Shown in pieces: positions 51,558 through 60,022 of a stretch of DNA of 64,000 nt. Below the pieces are notes generated by a model. That model saw only the letters and a program-made list of their open reading frames with translations. It was not told the origin of the DNA and did no database searches. Positions within the stretch are counted from its first letter, which is position 1. The number at the start of each line of letters is the position of its first letter. This stretch comes from Teichococcus rhizosphaerae (GTDB taxonomy: Bacteria > Pseudomonadota > Alphaproteobacteria > Acetobacterales > Acetobacteraceae): the NCBI RefSeq assembly GCF_002631185.1, contig NZ_PDNU01000030.1, positions 28,161-92,160 on the forward strand, given 5' to 3'. The position numbers and the translations under genes were made by a program.

Positions 51558-53141
51558 TCAGGGCCGCATCTGCAACCGCCCCGGCTGCGGGGCGCGCAGC
51601 GGGCCGGCGAGTTCGGCGAAGTCGCACAGCAGCCGCCGCGTCTCGCGCGGGTCGATGATCTCCTCCACCCAGAAGGTCTCGGCAGTGCGGAAGGGCGAGC
51701 GGAACTGGTTCAGCCGCTCCTCGATCTCGGCCAGCTTGGCCTTGGGATCCGGCGCCGCGTCGATCTCCGCGCGGTAGGCGGCCTCGATGCCGCCCTCCAG
51801 CGGCAGCGAGCCCCAGCGCGCCGAGAGCCAGGCATAGCGCAGCGAGAGCCGCCCCGCCGGCTGGTGCGCCGCCCCCGCCACGCCGAAGGCGTTGCGGATG
51901 ATGATGCTGCACCAGGGCACGGTGGTCTGGTTCATCGCCGCCATGGCGCGCACGCCGTGGCGGATGGTGGCGGCGCGCTCCGCCTCCAGCCCGATCATGA
52001 AGCCGGGGCAGTCCACCAGATAGACCACGGGGAGGTGGAAGGTCTCGGCCATGTCGAGGAAGCGGACGACCTTCTGGCAGGTATCGGCCGTCCAGGAGCC
52101 GCCGTAGAAATACGGGTCGCTCGCCATCAGCGCCACGGCGCGGCCGCCGAAGCGGGCGAAGCCGGTGATCAGCGAGCGGCCGAACATCTTCCCCTGCTCG
52201 AAGAAGCTGCCCTTGTCCACCACGGCCTCGATGATGTGCCGCATCTGGTAGACGCGGCGCCTGTCGCGCGGGACGATGGAGAACAGCTTCTCCTCGCGCC
52301 GCGCGGGGTCGTCCTCGCAGGGGATGTCGGGCGGCAGCTCATGGACCGAGGAAGGCAGGTAGGACAGGAAGCGGCGGGCGCAGTCGAAGGCCTCCTCCTC
52401 CGTGTCCACCGCATGGTCCACGCCGCCGCTCCTGGTCTGGATCTCCCAGCCGCCCAGCTCCTGCTTGCTGAGGTCCTGCCCCAGCCGCGCCACCACGGGG
52501 GGGCCGGCCACGAACATCGCCGCCGACTTGGTCATCACCGAGTAGTGGCTGGCGGCCAGCCGCGCGGCGCCGAGGCCCGCCACCGAGCCGAGCCCCAGCC
52601 CCACAACCGGCACGGCGCTGAGGTTGAGCGTGGTGTAGTTGAACAGCCCCGTGCCGCCGACGCCGCCCGGCAGGTTGGCCCGCCCCGTGGTCTCGATGGT
52701 CTTGACCGAGCCGCCGCCGCCCGAGCCCTCGATGACGCGGATGATGGGCAGGCGGAACTCGTTGGCCATGCGCTCGGCCATCAGCGGCTTCTCGCGGATG
52801 GTGGCGTCCGCCGAGCCGCCGCGCACGGTGAAGTCGTCGCCCACCACCACCACGGGGCGGCCATCGACCCGGGCGCGGCCCCACACGCAGTTGGAGGGAA
52901 CGAGCTGGCGCAGCGTGCCGTCCGGCTCGTATTCCGCGCGGCCGGCGATGGCGCCCACCTCGTGGAAGCTGCCGGGGTCGGCCAGGCGGTCCACCCGCTC
53001 GCGCACGGTCAGGCGGCCGCCCTCGTGCTGGCGGCGCACCTTGTCGGGGCCGCCCATCTCGCGCGCCATGGCCTCGCGGCGGCGCAGCTCGTCCAGCTCG
53101 GGTTGCCAGCTGGTGGCGGGCGGGGTGTGGGTGTCGGGCAT
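51558..53141 (-). CDS. Acyl-CoA carboxylase, carboxyltransferase subunit
   Basis: A 527-aa carboxyltransferase of the propionyl/methylcrotonyl/geranyl-CoA carboxylase type with two crotonase-like halves. N-half: GRLTVRERVDRLADPGSFHEVG and VIEGSGGGGSVKTIE, GLGSVAGLGAARLAASHYSVM. C-half: ITGFARFGGRAVALMASDPYFYGGSWTADTCQKVVRFLDMAETFHLPVVYLVDCPGFMIG, then GVAGAAHQPAGRLSLRYAWLSARWGSLPLEGG. The substrate acyl-CoA is not obvious. It lies 26 bases after the biotin carboxylase gene. Confidence 0.93.
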   Translation of the reverse strand: MPDTHTPPATSWQPELDELRRREAMAREMGGPDKVRRQHEGGRLTVRERVDRLADPGSFHEVGAIAGRAEYEPDGTLRQLVPSNCVWGRARVDGRPVVVVGDDFTVRGGSADATIREKPLMAERMANEFRLPIIRVIEGSGGGGSVKTIETTGRANLPGGVGGTGLFNYTTLNLSAVPVVGLGLGSVAGLGAARLAASHYSVMTKSAAMFVAGPPVVARLGQDLSKQELGGWEIQTRSGGVDHAVDTEEEAFDCARRFLSYLPSSVHELPPDIPCEDDPARREEKLFSIVPRDRRRVYQMRHIIEAVVDKGSFFEQGKMFGRSLITGFARFGGRAVALMASDPYFYGGSWTADTCQKVVRFLDMAETFHLPVVYLVDCPGFMIGLEAERAATIRHGVRAMAAMNQTTVPWCSIIIRNAFGVAGAAHQPAGRLSLRYAWLSARWGSLPLEGGIEAAYRAEIDAAPDPKAKLAEIEERLNQFRSPFRTAETFWVEEIIDPRETRRLLCDFAELAGPLRAPQPGRLQMRP

Positions 53142-53167
53142 GGGGGCGCTCCTGTGGGCGTCGGGGT

Positions 53168-54553
53168 TCAGGCGGCGGCGTCGCCGGCCAGCAGCCCGGC
53201 GCGGGCGCGTTCAAGGAAATGCGTGTCCATCTCGGCCGCGCGCATCGCGGGGCTGCGCAGCGCGGCGGCGAGGAAGGCGGCGTTCAGCGCCACCCCCCGC
53301 CCCGAGCAGCCCTCCAGCGCCACGGCGAGCTTCGCCAGCGCCTCGGCCCGGCTGGCCCCGTGGGCGATGACCTTGGCGATCATCGGGTCGTAGAACGGTG
53401 TCAGCGTGTCGCCCTGGCGCACGCCGGTGTCGATGCGCAGGCCCGGCGCCGGCTCCGGCAGCACCAGCTCCGCCAGCCGGCCCGGCGAGGGCAGGAAGCC
53501 GCGCGCCGGGTCCTCGGCGCAGAGCCGCGCCTCCACCGCGTGGCCGCCGAGGCGGATGTCCTCCTGCCGCCAGGGCAGCCTCTCGCCCCGCGCCACGCGG
53601 ATCTGCCACTCCACCAGGTCGAGGCCCGTGACCATCTCCGTCACCGGGTGCTCCACCTGGAGGCGGGTGTTCATCTCGATGAACCAGATCCGGTCGGCGC
53701 GCGGGGCGGGGCCCGCCTCGGCCACGAACTCCACCGTGCCGGCGCCGACATAGCCCACCGCCCGCGCCAGGGCGGCGGCGCGGCGGCCCAGTTCCTCGCG
53801 CAGCGCGTCACCGACGCCCGGCGCGGGCGATTCCTCGACAAGCTTCTGGTTGCGCCGTTGCAGGGTGCAGTCCCGCTCGCCCAGGTGCAGCACGGTGCCG
53901 TGGCTGTCGGCCAGGATCTGCACCTCGATGTGCCGGGCGCGGGGCACCAGCTTCTCCACCAGCACGCGGTCGTCGCCGAAGGCGCCGGCCTCGCGCCGCG
54001 CCGCGGCGAGCGCGGCGGGGAAGCCGGCGGCCTCGGCCACGGCGCGCATGCCGCGCCCGCCACCCCCCGCCACGGCCTTGATCAGCACGGGGAAGCCGAT
54101 GGCCTCCGCCTCGGCCAGCAGCCGGGCCTCGGACTGGTCCTCGCCGTCATAGCCCGGCACGGCCGCCACGCCCGCCCGCCGCGCCACGGCCTTGGCGGCG
54201 GCCTTGCCGCCCATGGCGCGGATGGCCTCGGGCGAGGGCCCGATGAACAGCAGCCCGGCCTCGGCGCAGGCCTGGGCGAAATCGGGGTTCTCGCTGAGGA
54301 AGCCGTAGCCCGGATGCACCATGCGCGCGCCCGAGCGCCGTGCCGCCTCGATCAGCGCGGGAATGGAGAGGTAGGACTGGCGCGGCTGCGCCGGCCCCAC
54401 CGGCTCCGCCCGGTCGGCGGCGGCCACGTGCATCGCGCCCGCATCGGCCTCGGAATAGACGGCGACGGTGGGGAGGCCCATGCGCCGGCAGGTGGTGGCG
54501 ATGCGGCAGGCGATCTCGCCCCGGTTGGTGATCAGGACGGCGTCGTCGGCCAT
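53168..54553 (-). CDS. Acyl-CoA carboxylase, biotin carboxylase subunit
   Basis: A 461-aa ATP-grasp biotin carboxylase. Landmarks: LITNRGEIACRIATTCRRMGLPTVAVYSEADAGA at the N-terminus, the glycine-rich ATP loop IKAVAGGGGRGMR, GERDCTLQRRNQKLVEESPAPG, and FIEMNTRLQVEHPVTEMVTGLDLVEWQIRVA with the catalytic Glu/Asn/Arg. It stops before a biotin-carrier domain, which is supplied by the separate short gene one base upstream. Start 54553 gives the normal N-terminus. Confidence 0.94.
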   Translation of the reverse strand: MADDAVLITNRGEIACRIATTCRRMGLPTVAVYSEADAGAMHVAAADRAEPVGPAQPRQSYLSIPALIEAARRSGARMVHPGYGFLSENPDFAQACAEAGLLFIGPSPEAIRAMGGKAAAKAVARRAGVAAVPGYDGEDQSEARLLAEAEAIGFPVLIKAVAGGGGRGMRAVAEAAGFPAALAAARREAGAFGDDRVLVEKLVPRARHIEVQILADSHGTVLHLGERDCTLQRRNQKLVEESPAPGVGDALREELGRRAAALARAVGYVGAGTVEFVAEAGPAPRADRIWFIEMNTRLQVEHPVTEMVTGLDLVEWQIRVARGERLPWRQEDIRLGGHAVEARLCAEDPARGFLPSPGRLAELVLPEPAPGLRIDTGVRQGDTLTPFYDPMIAKVIAHGASRAEALAKLAVALEGCSGRGVALNAAFLAAALRSPAMRAAEMDTHFLERARAGLLAGDAAA

Positions 54554-54554
54554 G

Positions 54555-54767
54555 TCACGCCTCCAGCAGCGCGACGGTCTGGCCTTCCTCCACCTGGTCC
54601 CCCTCCGCCACCAGCAGGGCGGTCAGGCGCCCGGCGCGCGGGGCGGCGACCGGGATCTCCATCTTCATCGATTCCAGCAGCAGGACGGTGTCGCCCTCCG
54701 CCAGAGTGTCCCCTGGCCGCGCCTGGATCTGCCAGACGGAAGCCGCGATCTCGGCGGCGATTTTCAT
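54555..54767 (-). CDS. Biotin carboxyl carrier protein, minimal biotinyl domain
   Basis: A 70-aa free-standing biotinyl domain with the biotinylation lysine in LESMKMEIPV (Lys35) and the two flanking beta-hammerheads (RPGDTLAEGDTVLLL; LLVAEGDQVEEGQTVALLEA). It has no N-terminal Ala/Pro linker or AccB-type oligomerisation region, so it is at the minimum size for a functional carrier. It is the first gene of the carboxylase operon, with its start 35 bases from a 17-base box shared with the downstream CoA-transferase promoter. Confidence 0.93.
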   Translation of the reverse strand: MKIAAEIAASVWQIQARPGDTLAEGDTVLLLESMKMEIPVAAPRAGRLTALLVAEGDQVEEGQTVALLEA

Positions 54768-54801
54768 CTCGCCATGGTGGTTTCCCCCGAAAGCAATTAT
54801 C

Positions 54802-54818
54802 TGTTGTCACAAATCACA
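54802..54818. promoter_or_regulatory. 17-base box 1 between the carboxylase operon and gntR
   Basis: TGTTGTCACAAATCACA lies in the divergent promoter of the carboxylase operon (35 bases before its first start) and the gntR gene (51 bases before its start). Read on the other strand it is a direct repeat of TGTGAT with seven-base spacing plus a TGT..ACA core. It differs by one base from box 2 at 55605. Confidence 0.75.
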
Positions 54819-54869
54819 GCGTGGCCGGGGGAGTGTCAAGCGGAACCCTGGCATGGCAGGAACCGGCGC

Positions 54870-55595
54870 ATGCCCGACACCACGGACCCCTCGTCCCTTC
54901 CCATCACGGCAGAAAGCATCGGTGCCAAGGTCTATCAGCGGCTCCGCACCGACATGATGCGCAGCCGCTTCCGCCCCGGCGAGAAGCTGAAGCTGCGCGA
55001 CCTGGCGCAGGAAATGGGCGTCAGCGCCACGCCCGTGCGGGACGCGCTGGCGCGGCTGGTGAGCGAGGGCGCGCTGGAGCAGTTCGACCACCGCTCGGTG
55101 CGGGTGCCGGTGCTGTCCGACGAGCGGTTCCGCGAGATCGCCGAGTTGCGCGGCGAGCTGGAGGGCAAGGCGGCCTCCCGCGCCGCCGAGCGCGCCACCC
55201 CGGCCGATGCCGAGCGGCTGGCCGCCATCCATGCGCGGATGACCCAGGCGCGGCTCGACGGCGAAGGTGTCGCGATGCTGGTGGAGAACGAGCGCTTCCA
55301 CATGGAGATCTGCGCCCTCGCCAACATGCCGGTGCTGGCGCGCATCATCGAGGGCCTTTGGCTGCAATGCGGGCCGCTGGTGGCCGGGCTGCGCGAGGTG
55401 CGCTTCCTGCACCACCCGGACGCGCATCCGCACAACGACATCATCCGCGCCATGCGCACCCGGGATGGCGCGCTGGCGCGGCTGGCCATCCAGCGTGATA
55501 TCAGCGTCTATGCGGAGGTGCTGCTGCGGCGCCTGCCGGAGATCAATGTGGGTGCCCTGCCCCGTTCCCGCACGGCGCTTGACGCGGCGGAGTAG
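54870..55595 (+). CDS. GntR-family regulator (FCD subfamily) of the carboxylase/CoA-transferase genes
   Basis: A 241-aa FadR-type regulator: winged helix at residues 15-80 (AKVYQRLRTDMMRSRFRPGEKLKLRDLAQEMGVSATPVRDALARLVSEGALEQ) and an FCD domain at about 90-225 with the metal/acid-binding pattern ENERFHMEICALA and HHPDAHPHNDIIRAM. It lies between two nearly identical 17-base boxes: one in front of its own gene and the divergent carboxylase operon, one directly after it in front of the CoA-transferase operon. It very probably autoregulates and controls both flanking operons in response to an organic acid or acyl-CoA. ATG 54870 is the first in frame. Confidence 0.92.
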   Translation: MPDTTDPSSLPITAESIGAKVYQRLRTDMMRSRFRPGEKLKLRDLAQEMGVSATPVRDALARLVSEGALEQFDHRSVRVPVLSDERFREIAELRGELEGKAASRAAERATPADAERLAAIHARMTQARLDGEGVAMLVENERFHMEICALANMPVLARIIEGLWLQCGPLVAGLREVRFLHHPDAHPHNDIIRAMRTRDGALARLAIQRDISVYAEVLLRRLPEINVGALPRSRTALDAAE

Positions 55596-55604
55596 CAGCG
55601 TTTT

Positions 55605-55621
55605 TGTTATCACAAATCACA
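55605..55621. promoter_or_regulatory. 17-base box 2 upstream of the CoA-transferase operon
   Basis: TGTTATCACAAATCACA lies ten bases after the gntR stop and about 40 bases before the CoA-transferase start. It matches box 1 (54802-54818) at 16 of 17 positions. Non-coding conservation of this length across the regulator gene marks a specific protein-binding site. Confidence 0.75.
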
Positions 55622-55661
55622 AAGCTGGCCGCCTTCCCGTGGCGGCCCAGGGAGGATGCCC

Positions 55662-58085
55662 ATGCCCCGGCCGCCGGACGCTCCCCTGCCGCTCGCGCAT
55701 CTCCGCGTGCTGGAACTGGGCGAGGGCGTCGCCCTGTCCTATCTCGGCAAGCTCTTCGCCGATTTCGGGGCCGAGGTGCTGAAGCTGGAGCCGCCGGGCG
55801 GCGACGCGCTGCGCCGGGCGGCGCCGCTGGTGGAAACGGCGGAAGGGCCGGACTCCGCGCTCTTCGCCTGACTTTCCACCAACAAGCGCAGCCTCATCGC
55901 CGACCTCGCCATCCCCGCCGGGCTGGACCGCGCCCGTGCCCTGCTGCCGGGCTGCGACGTGCTGCTCGATGGCCGCACGCCCGCCGCGCGGGAAGGCGCG
56001 CGGCTGGGGCTGGACCTGCCGCACCTCGTCGCGGCCGAGCTTTCCTGGTTCGGCGAGAGCGGCCCCTACCGGGACTTCGCGGCCACGGACACGGTGATGC
56101 GCGCCCTGGCCGGCATCTTCGCCTGCACCGGGCCGGCGGAAGGGCCGCCTTCCCTGCTGGGCGGTATCGCGGGCGCGGTGACGGGGGCGCTGGCCGCGTT
56201 CAACGCCGTGGCGTCGGCGCTGTGGTCCGGCACGGGGCGGCGGCTCGAGATCAGCCTGCACGAGGCCAATGTCGCCGTCGCCGAATACCAGGCCGCGCAG
56301 AGCGTCACCAACCCGGAGGTGGAGCGGCGCCATGGCGTCAACCGCTTCGCGCCCTCCTCGCCGCTCGGGGTCTATCGCTGCCGCGAGGGGTGGCTCGGCG
56401 TCACCATCGTGACGCCCGCGCAGTTCCGCGCCTTCTGCGAGATGGTGGGGCTGCCGGAACTGGCGGCGGATCCGCGCTTCGTCGTGGGGCCCGACCGGCT
56501 GCGCCATGCCGATGCGCTGGAGGCCCTCTTCGTTCCCCGCCTGCGCGAGCGCGATGCCGGGGAATGGTTCGAGGAGGCCATCCGCCGCCGCCTGCCCTTC
56601 GCCGTGGTGCCGGAGATGGAGGCGTTGCTGTCCATCCCCACCCACCGCGCGCGCGATGCCTTCGGCACGGTGGAGCGTGGCACGGCGCGCTTCGAGGGAC
56701 CGACCCTGCCGCAGCGCCTGACCCGGACCCCCCCCCTGCCCGGCGGCCCCGCCCCCGCCGCCGGGGCGGATGACGCGCTGCCCGCGCCGCCGCCGCGCCC
56801 CGCGCCCGCCCTGAAGCCGGTGCCGCTGCCGCTCGCGGGCCTGCGCATCCTCGACCTATCCATGGGCTGGGCCGGGCCGCTCTGCACCCGCCAGCTCGCC
56901 GACCTCGGCGCCGAGGTGATCAAGGTGGAGGCCTGCCAGTATCCGGACTGGTGGCGCGGCGTCGATCCGCGCCCCGCCTTCTTCGCCGAGCGGCGCTACG
57001 AGCGGGACGTCCGCTTCGGCATCCTCAACCGCAACAAGGCCGGCATCACGCTCGACCTCACCACCGCCGAGGGCAAGGCGCTGCTGAAGCGCCTGGTGCG
57101 CGAGGTGGACGCGGTGGTGGAGAACTACGCGCGCGAGGTGCTGCCCAAGCTCGGGCTGGATTACGCGGCGCTCTCGGCGGAGCGGCCGGGGCTGGTGATG
57201 CTGTCCATGCCCGCCTTCGGGCTGGAGGGGCCATGGCGCGACGCGCGTGCTTATGGCTCCACGCTGGAGCACGCCTCAGGCCTGCCCGCCGTGTCCGGCG
57301 AGGCGCACTGGCCGCCCACCACCAACCAGCTCGCCTATGGCGACCCGATTGGCGGGCTGAACGGCGCGGCGGCGCTGCTGGTGGCGCTGCTGCACCACCG
57401 GCGCACCGGCGAGGGCCAGCAGATCGACCTCGCCCAGGTGGAATGCCTCTTTCCGCTGGTGGCGCCCTGGATCATCGCCACCTCCGCCACCGGCGCGCCC
57501 GGCCCGCGCCTCGGCAACCGCCACCCCGCCCAGGTGCCGCATGGCGCCTTTCCCTGCGAGGGAGAGGGCTGGGTGGTGGTGGCCGCGCAGGACGACGCCG
57601 CCTGGCAGGCCCTGGCACGCACCATCGGCCGCCCCGAATGGGCGGAGGATGCGGAACTCGCGGCGCTGGAGGGACGGCGCGCCAGGGAGGCGGAGCTGGA
57701 AGCGGCCCTGTCCGCCTGGACCCGGCGGCACAGCCCGGATGGGGCGATGCGGGCGCTCCAGGCCGCTGGCGTCGCTGCGGGTGCCGTGCTGTGGCCAAGC
57801 GCGCTGAAGCGCGACCCGCACCTTGCCGCGCGCGGCTTCTGGCAGGTGGTGGACCGCGCCTTTCTCGGCCCGCACGAGCAGCCCTCCGCGCCGTTCCGCG
57901 AGGCCGGGGGCGCGCCCTATCCCGTCCGCCGTCCGGCACCGACGCTGGGCCAGGACAACGCGGCGGTGCTGGGCGGCCTGCTCGGCCTCGGCGCGGCCGA
58001 GCTGGAGCGGCTCGCGGCCATGCGGGTGATCGGCCAGGAGGCGGTCCCGGTTTCCGAGCGCCGCGCCCGCGCCCCCGCCGCCTGA
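55662..58085 (+). pseudogene. Tandem (double) CaiB/BaiF CoA-transferase with an in-frame TGA
   Basis: An 807-codon gene encoding two class III CoA-transferase domains in one chain: domain 1 about residues 1-365 (HLRVLELGEGVALSYLGKLFADFGAEVLKLEPPGG) and domain 2 about 385-790 (LAGLRILDLSMGWAGPLCTRQLADLGAEVIKVE). Codon 70 is TGA (55869-55871) in the segment SALFA-stop-LSTNKRSLIADL, where the family has a Trp (TGG), so a single G-to-A change explains it. The frame is otherwise intact to 58085. It may be a true nonsense mutation, a sequence error or, less likely, readthrough. The start ATG 55662 has GGGAGG six bases upstream; ATG 55656 is also in frame. Confidence 0.8.
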
Positions 58086-58152
58086 GAGCGGGCCGCCTGA
58101 ACAAAGGCCCCGCCGGCAATGGCCGGGAAAGGGCCGGCAAGGAGGAGGAAGC

Positions 58153-59124
58153 ATGTCCATCACCCTGGCACGCCGGGCGCTGCTCGGCGCCCTGGCCCTG
58201 CCCGCCCTGGCCGCCACGCGCGCAAGGGCCGAGGCGCCCTTCCCCAGCCGCCCCGTGCGGCTGATCTATCCCTTCGCCCCCGGCGTGGGGGACGGGCTGG
58301 CCCGCGCCGTGGCCGAGGTGGCGCGCGAGACGCTGGGCCAGCCCATCGTGGTCGAGAACAAGCCGGGCGCCAACACCATGATCGGCGCCGAGGCGGCGGC
58401 GCGGGCGCCGAAGGACGGCTACACGCTGGGCTGGGTGGCCACCAGCACCCTGGCGCTGAACCCGAATCTCTATCCCGCCATCACCTACTAGCCGGCCAAT
58501 TTCGCGCCCCTCACCCTGGTCTACCGCGCGCCCGTGGCCTTCGCCGCCGCGGCCAGCGTGCCGGGGGGCGACCTGGCCGGCACGCTGGCCTGGCTGAAGG
58601 CCAATCCGGGCCAGCCCTTCGGCAGCGTCGGCAATGGCAGCACGCCGCACCTGGTGATGGAGATGCTGCAGGGGCGGACCGGGCTGTCGATGGTCAACGT
58701 CGCCTATCGCGGCGAGCAGGCCGCGCTGGCGGACCTGATGACGGGGCGCATCCCCTTCTATGCCGGCTCGCTGAACACATTGCTGCCGCACATGGAGAAC
58801 CGCAGCTTCCGCGTGCTGGCCCTTTCCACGCCCGAGCGGCTGCCCGCGACGCCCGAGGTGCCCACCTTCCGTGAGCAGGGCCACCCCGACCTCGTGGTGC
58901 GCTACTGGCACGGCATCTGCGCCCCCGCCGGCACGCCGCCGGAGGTGTGCCGCATCCTGGCCGGCACCTTGCGGAAGGCAGTGGGCAGCGAGCTCGTGCG
59001 CCAGCGCGCGACGCCCGATATGACGCTCGGCCCGCTGAGCCTCGACGAGTTCGGCCGCCTCATCCGGGACGACCATGCGAGCTATGGCCGCCTCATCCGG
59101 GAGCGGAACATCAGCGTGGCCTGA
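58153..59124 (+). pseudogene. TctC/Bug-family binding protein gene with an in-frame TAG
   Basis: A full TctC-length gene (323 codons) split by one TAG at 58489-58491 (codon 113). Before it: signal peptide MSITLARRALLGALALPALAATRARA, then VRLIYPFAPGVGDGLARAVAEVA and VVENKPGANTMIGAEAA. After it the same frame continues NFAPLTLVYRAPVAFAAAASV, MVNVAYRGEQAALADLMTGRIPF and a normal C-terminus. The family has a lysine or similar polar residue at this point, so a single base change is enough. It follows the CoA-transferase gene, which carries the same kind of lesion. An in-frame GTG at 58534 could restart but would give no signal peptide. Confidence 0.82.
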
Positions 59125-59282
59125 GGCGGCGGCGGGGGCGCCGCACGATGTGCCGGCGGGGCGGGCCGAAACGGCACGATCTTCGTCCCGCCTGGCGAAG
59201 GCTGTGCTTCCCTGCCAGGCGCCGCCTCCTAGCATGGGGGCATCGGACAAGCCGGCGGCGCCGGATCGGAAGGATGCCCCTG

Positions 59283-59951
59283 ATGCCCCTTCGGCCCAAA
59301 TTCATCACCTTCGACTGCTACGGCACGCTGACGAACTTCCGCATGGGCCCGGTGGCCCGCGAGCACTTCGCCGGCCGCGTGCCGGCCGGGCGCATGGACG
59401 CCTTCCTGCAGGACTTCAGCGCCTACCGGATGGACGAGGTGCTGGGCGCCTGGAAGCCCTATGCCGAGGTGCTGGAAAACGCCATCCGCCGCACCTGCCG
59501 CAAGCACGGCATCAGCAGCCAGGAGGGCGATGGCCGCGTCTTCTACGACGCCGTGCCGGGCTGGGGCCCGCACCCGGACGTGCCGGCGGCGCTGACGCGG
59601 GTGGCGCGGGAGTTTCCGCTCGTCATCCTCTCCAACGCCGCCAACGAGCAGATCCACCGCAACGTGGCGCTGCTGGAGGCGCCGTTCCACGCCGTGTTCA
59701 CCGCCGAGCAGGCGCAGGCCTACAAGCCGCGCATGCAGGCCTTCGAACACATGCTGGACCAGCTCGGCGCGAGGCCGGAGGAGCTGCTGCACGTCTCCTC
59801 CTCCTTCCGCTACGACCTGATGACGGCGCACGACCTCGGCATCCGCGACAAGGCCTGGGTGAACCGCGGCCACGAGCCGCGCGGCAACGCCTTCTACGGC
59901 TTCCACGAGATCCCCGACATCGGCGGCCTGCCCGGCCTTCTCGGCCTCTGA
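59283..59951 (+). CDS. Haloacid dehalogenase type II / HAD-superfamily hydrolase
   Basis: A 222-aa HAD hydrolase: motif I is FITFDCYGTLTNF with the nucleophile Asp, motif II VILSNAANE, motif III lysine in AQAYKPRMQAF and motif IV HVSSSFRYDLMTAHDLGI. The layout matches (S)-2-haloacid dehalogenase type II, although the typical dehalogenase residues around the nucleophile (DAYGT, here DCYGT) are changed, so it may be a phosphatase or act on another 2-substituted acid. ATG 59283 is spaced from GGAAGG; ATG 59274 is three codons upstream. It is in the same direction as the broken CoA-transferase and tctC genes and remains intact. Confidence 0.87.
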   Translation: MPLRPKFITFDCYGTLTNFRMGPVAREHFAGRVPAGRMDAFLQDFSAYRMDEVLGAWKPYAEVLENAIRRTCRKHGISSQEGDGRVFYDAVPGWGPHPDVPAALTRVAREFPLVILSNAANEQIHRNVALLEAPFHAVFTAEQAQAYKPRMQAFEHMLDQLGARPEELLHVSSSFRYDLMTAHDLGIRDKAWVNRGHEPRGNAFYGFHEIPDIGGLPGLLGL

Positions 59952-60022
59952 GAAAGCCGCCAGAGTAGCGCCGCGCCGCCGCCGCGGCCTTTCACCCTCG
60001 CAGATGAGAACGGTTCCAGCCC

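Noticed and set aside
58492..59124. A separate short gene starting at GTG 58534 as an independent protein
   Set aside because: It lacks a signal peptide and begins in the middle of the TctC fold; it is better read as the second part of an interrupted tctC gene.
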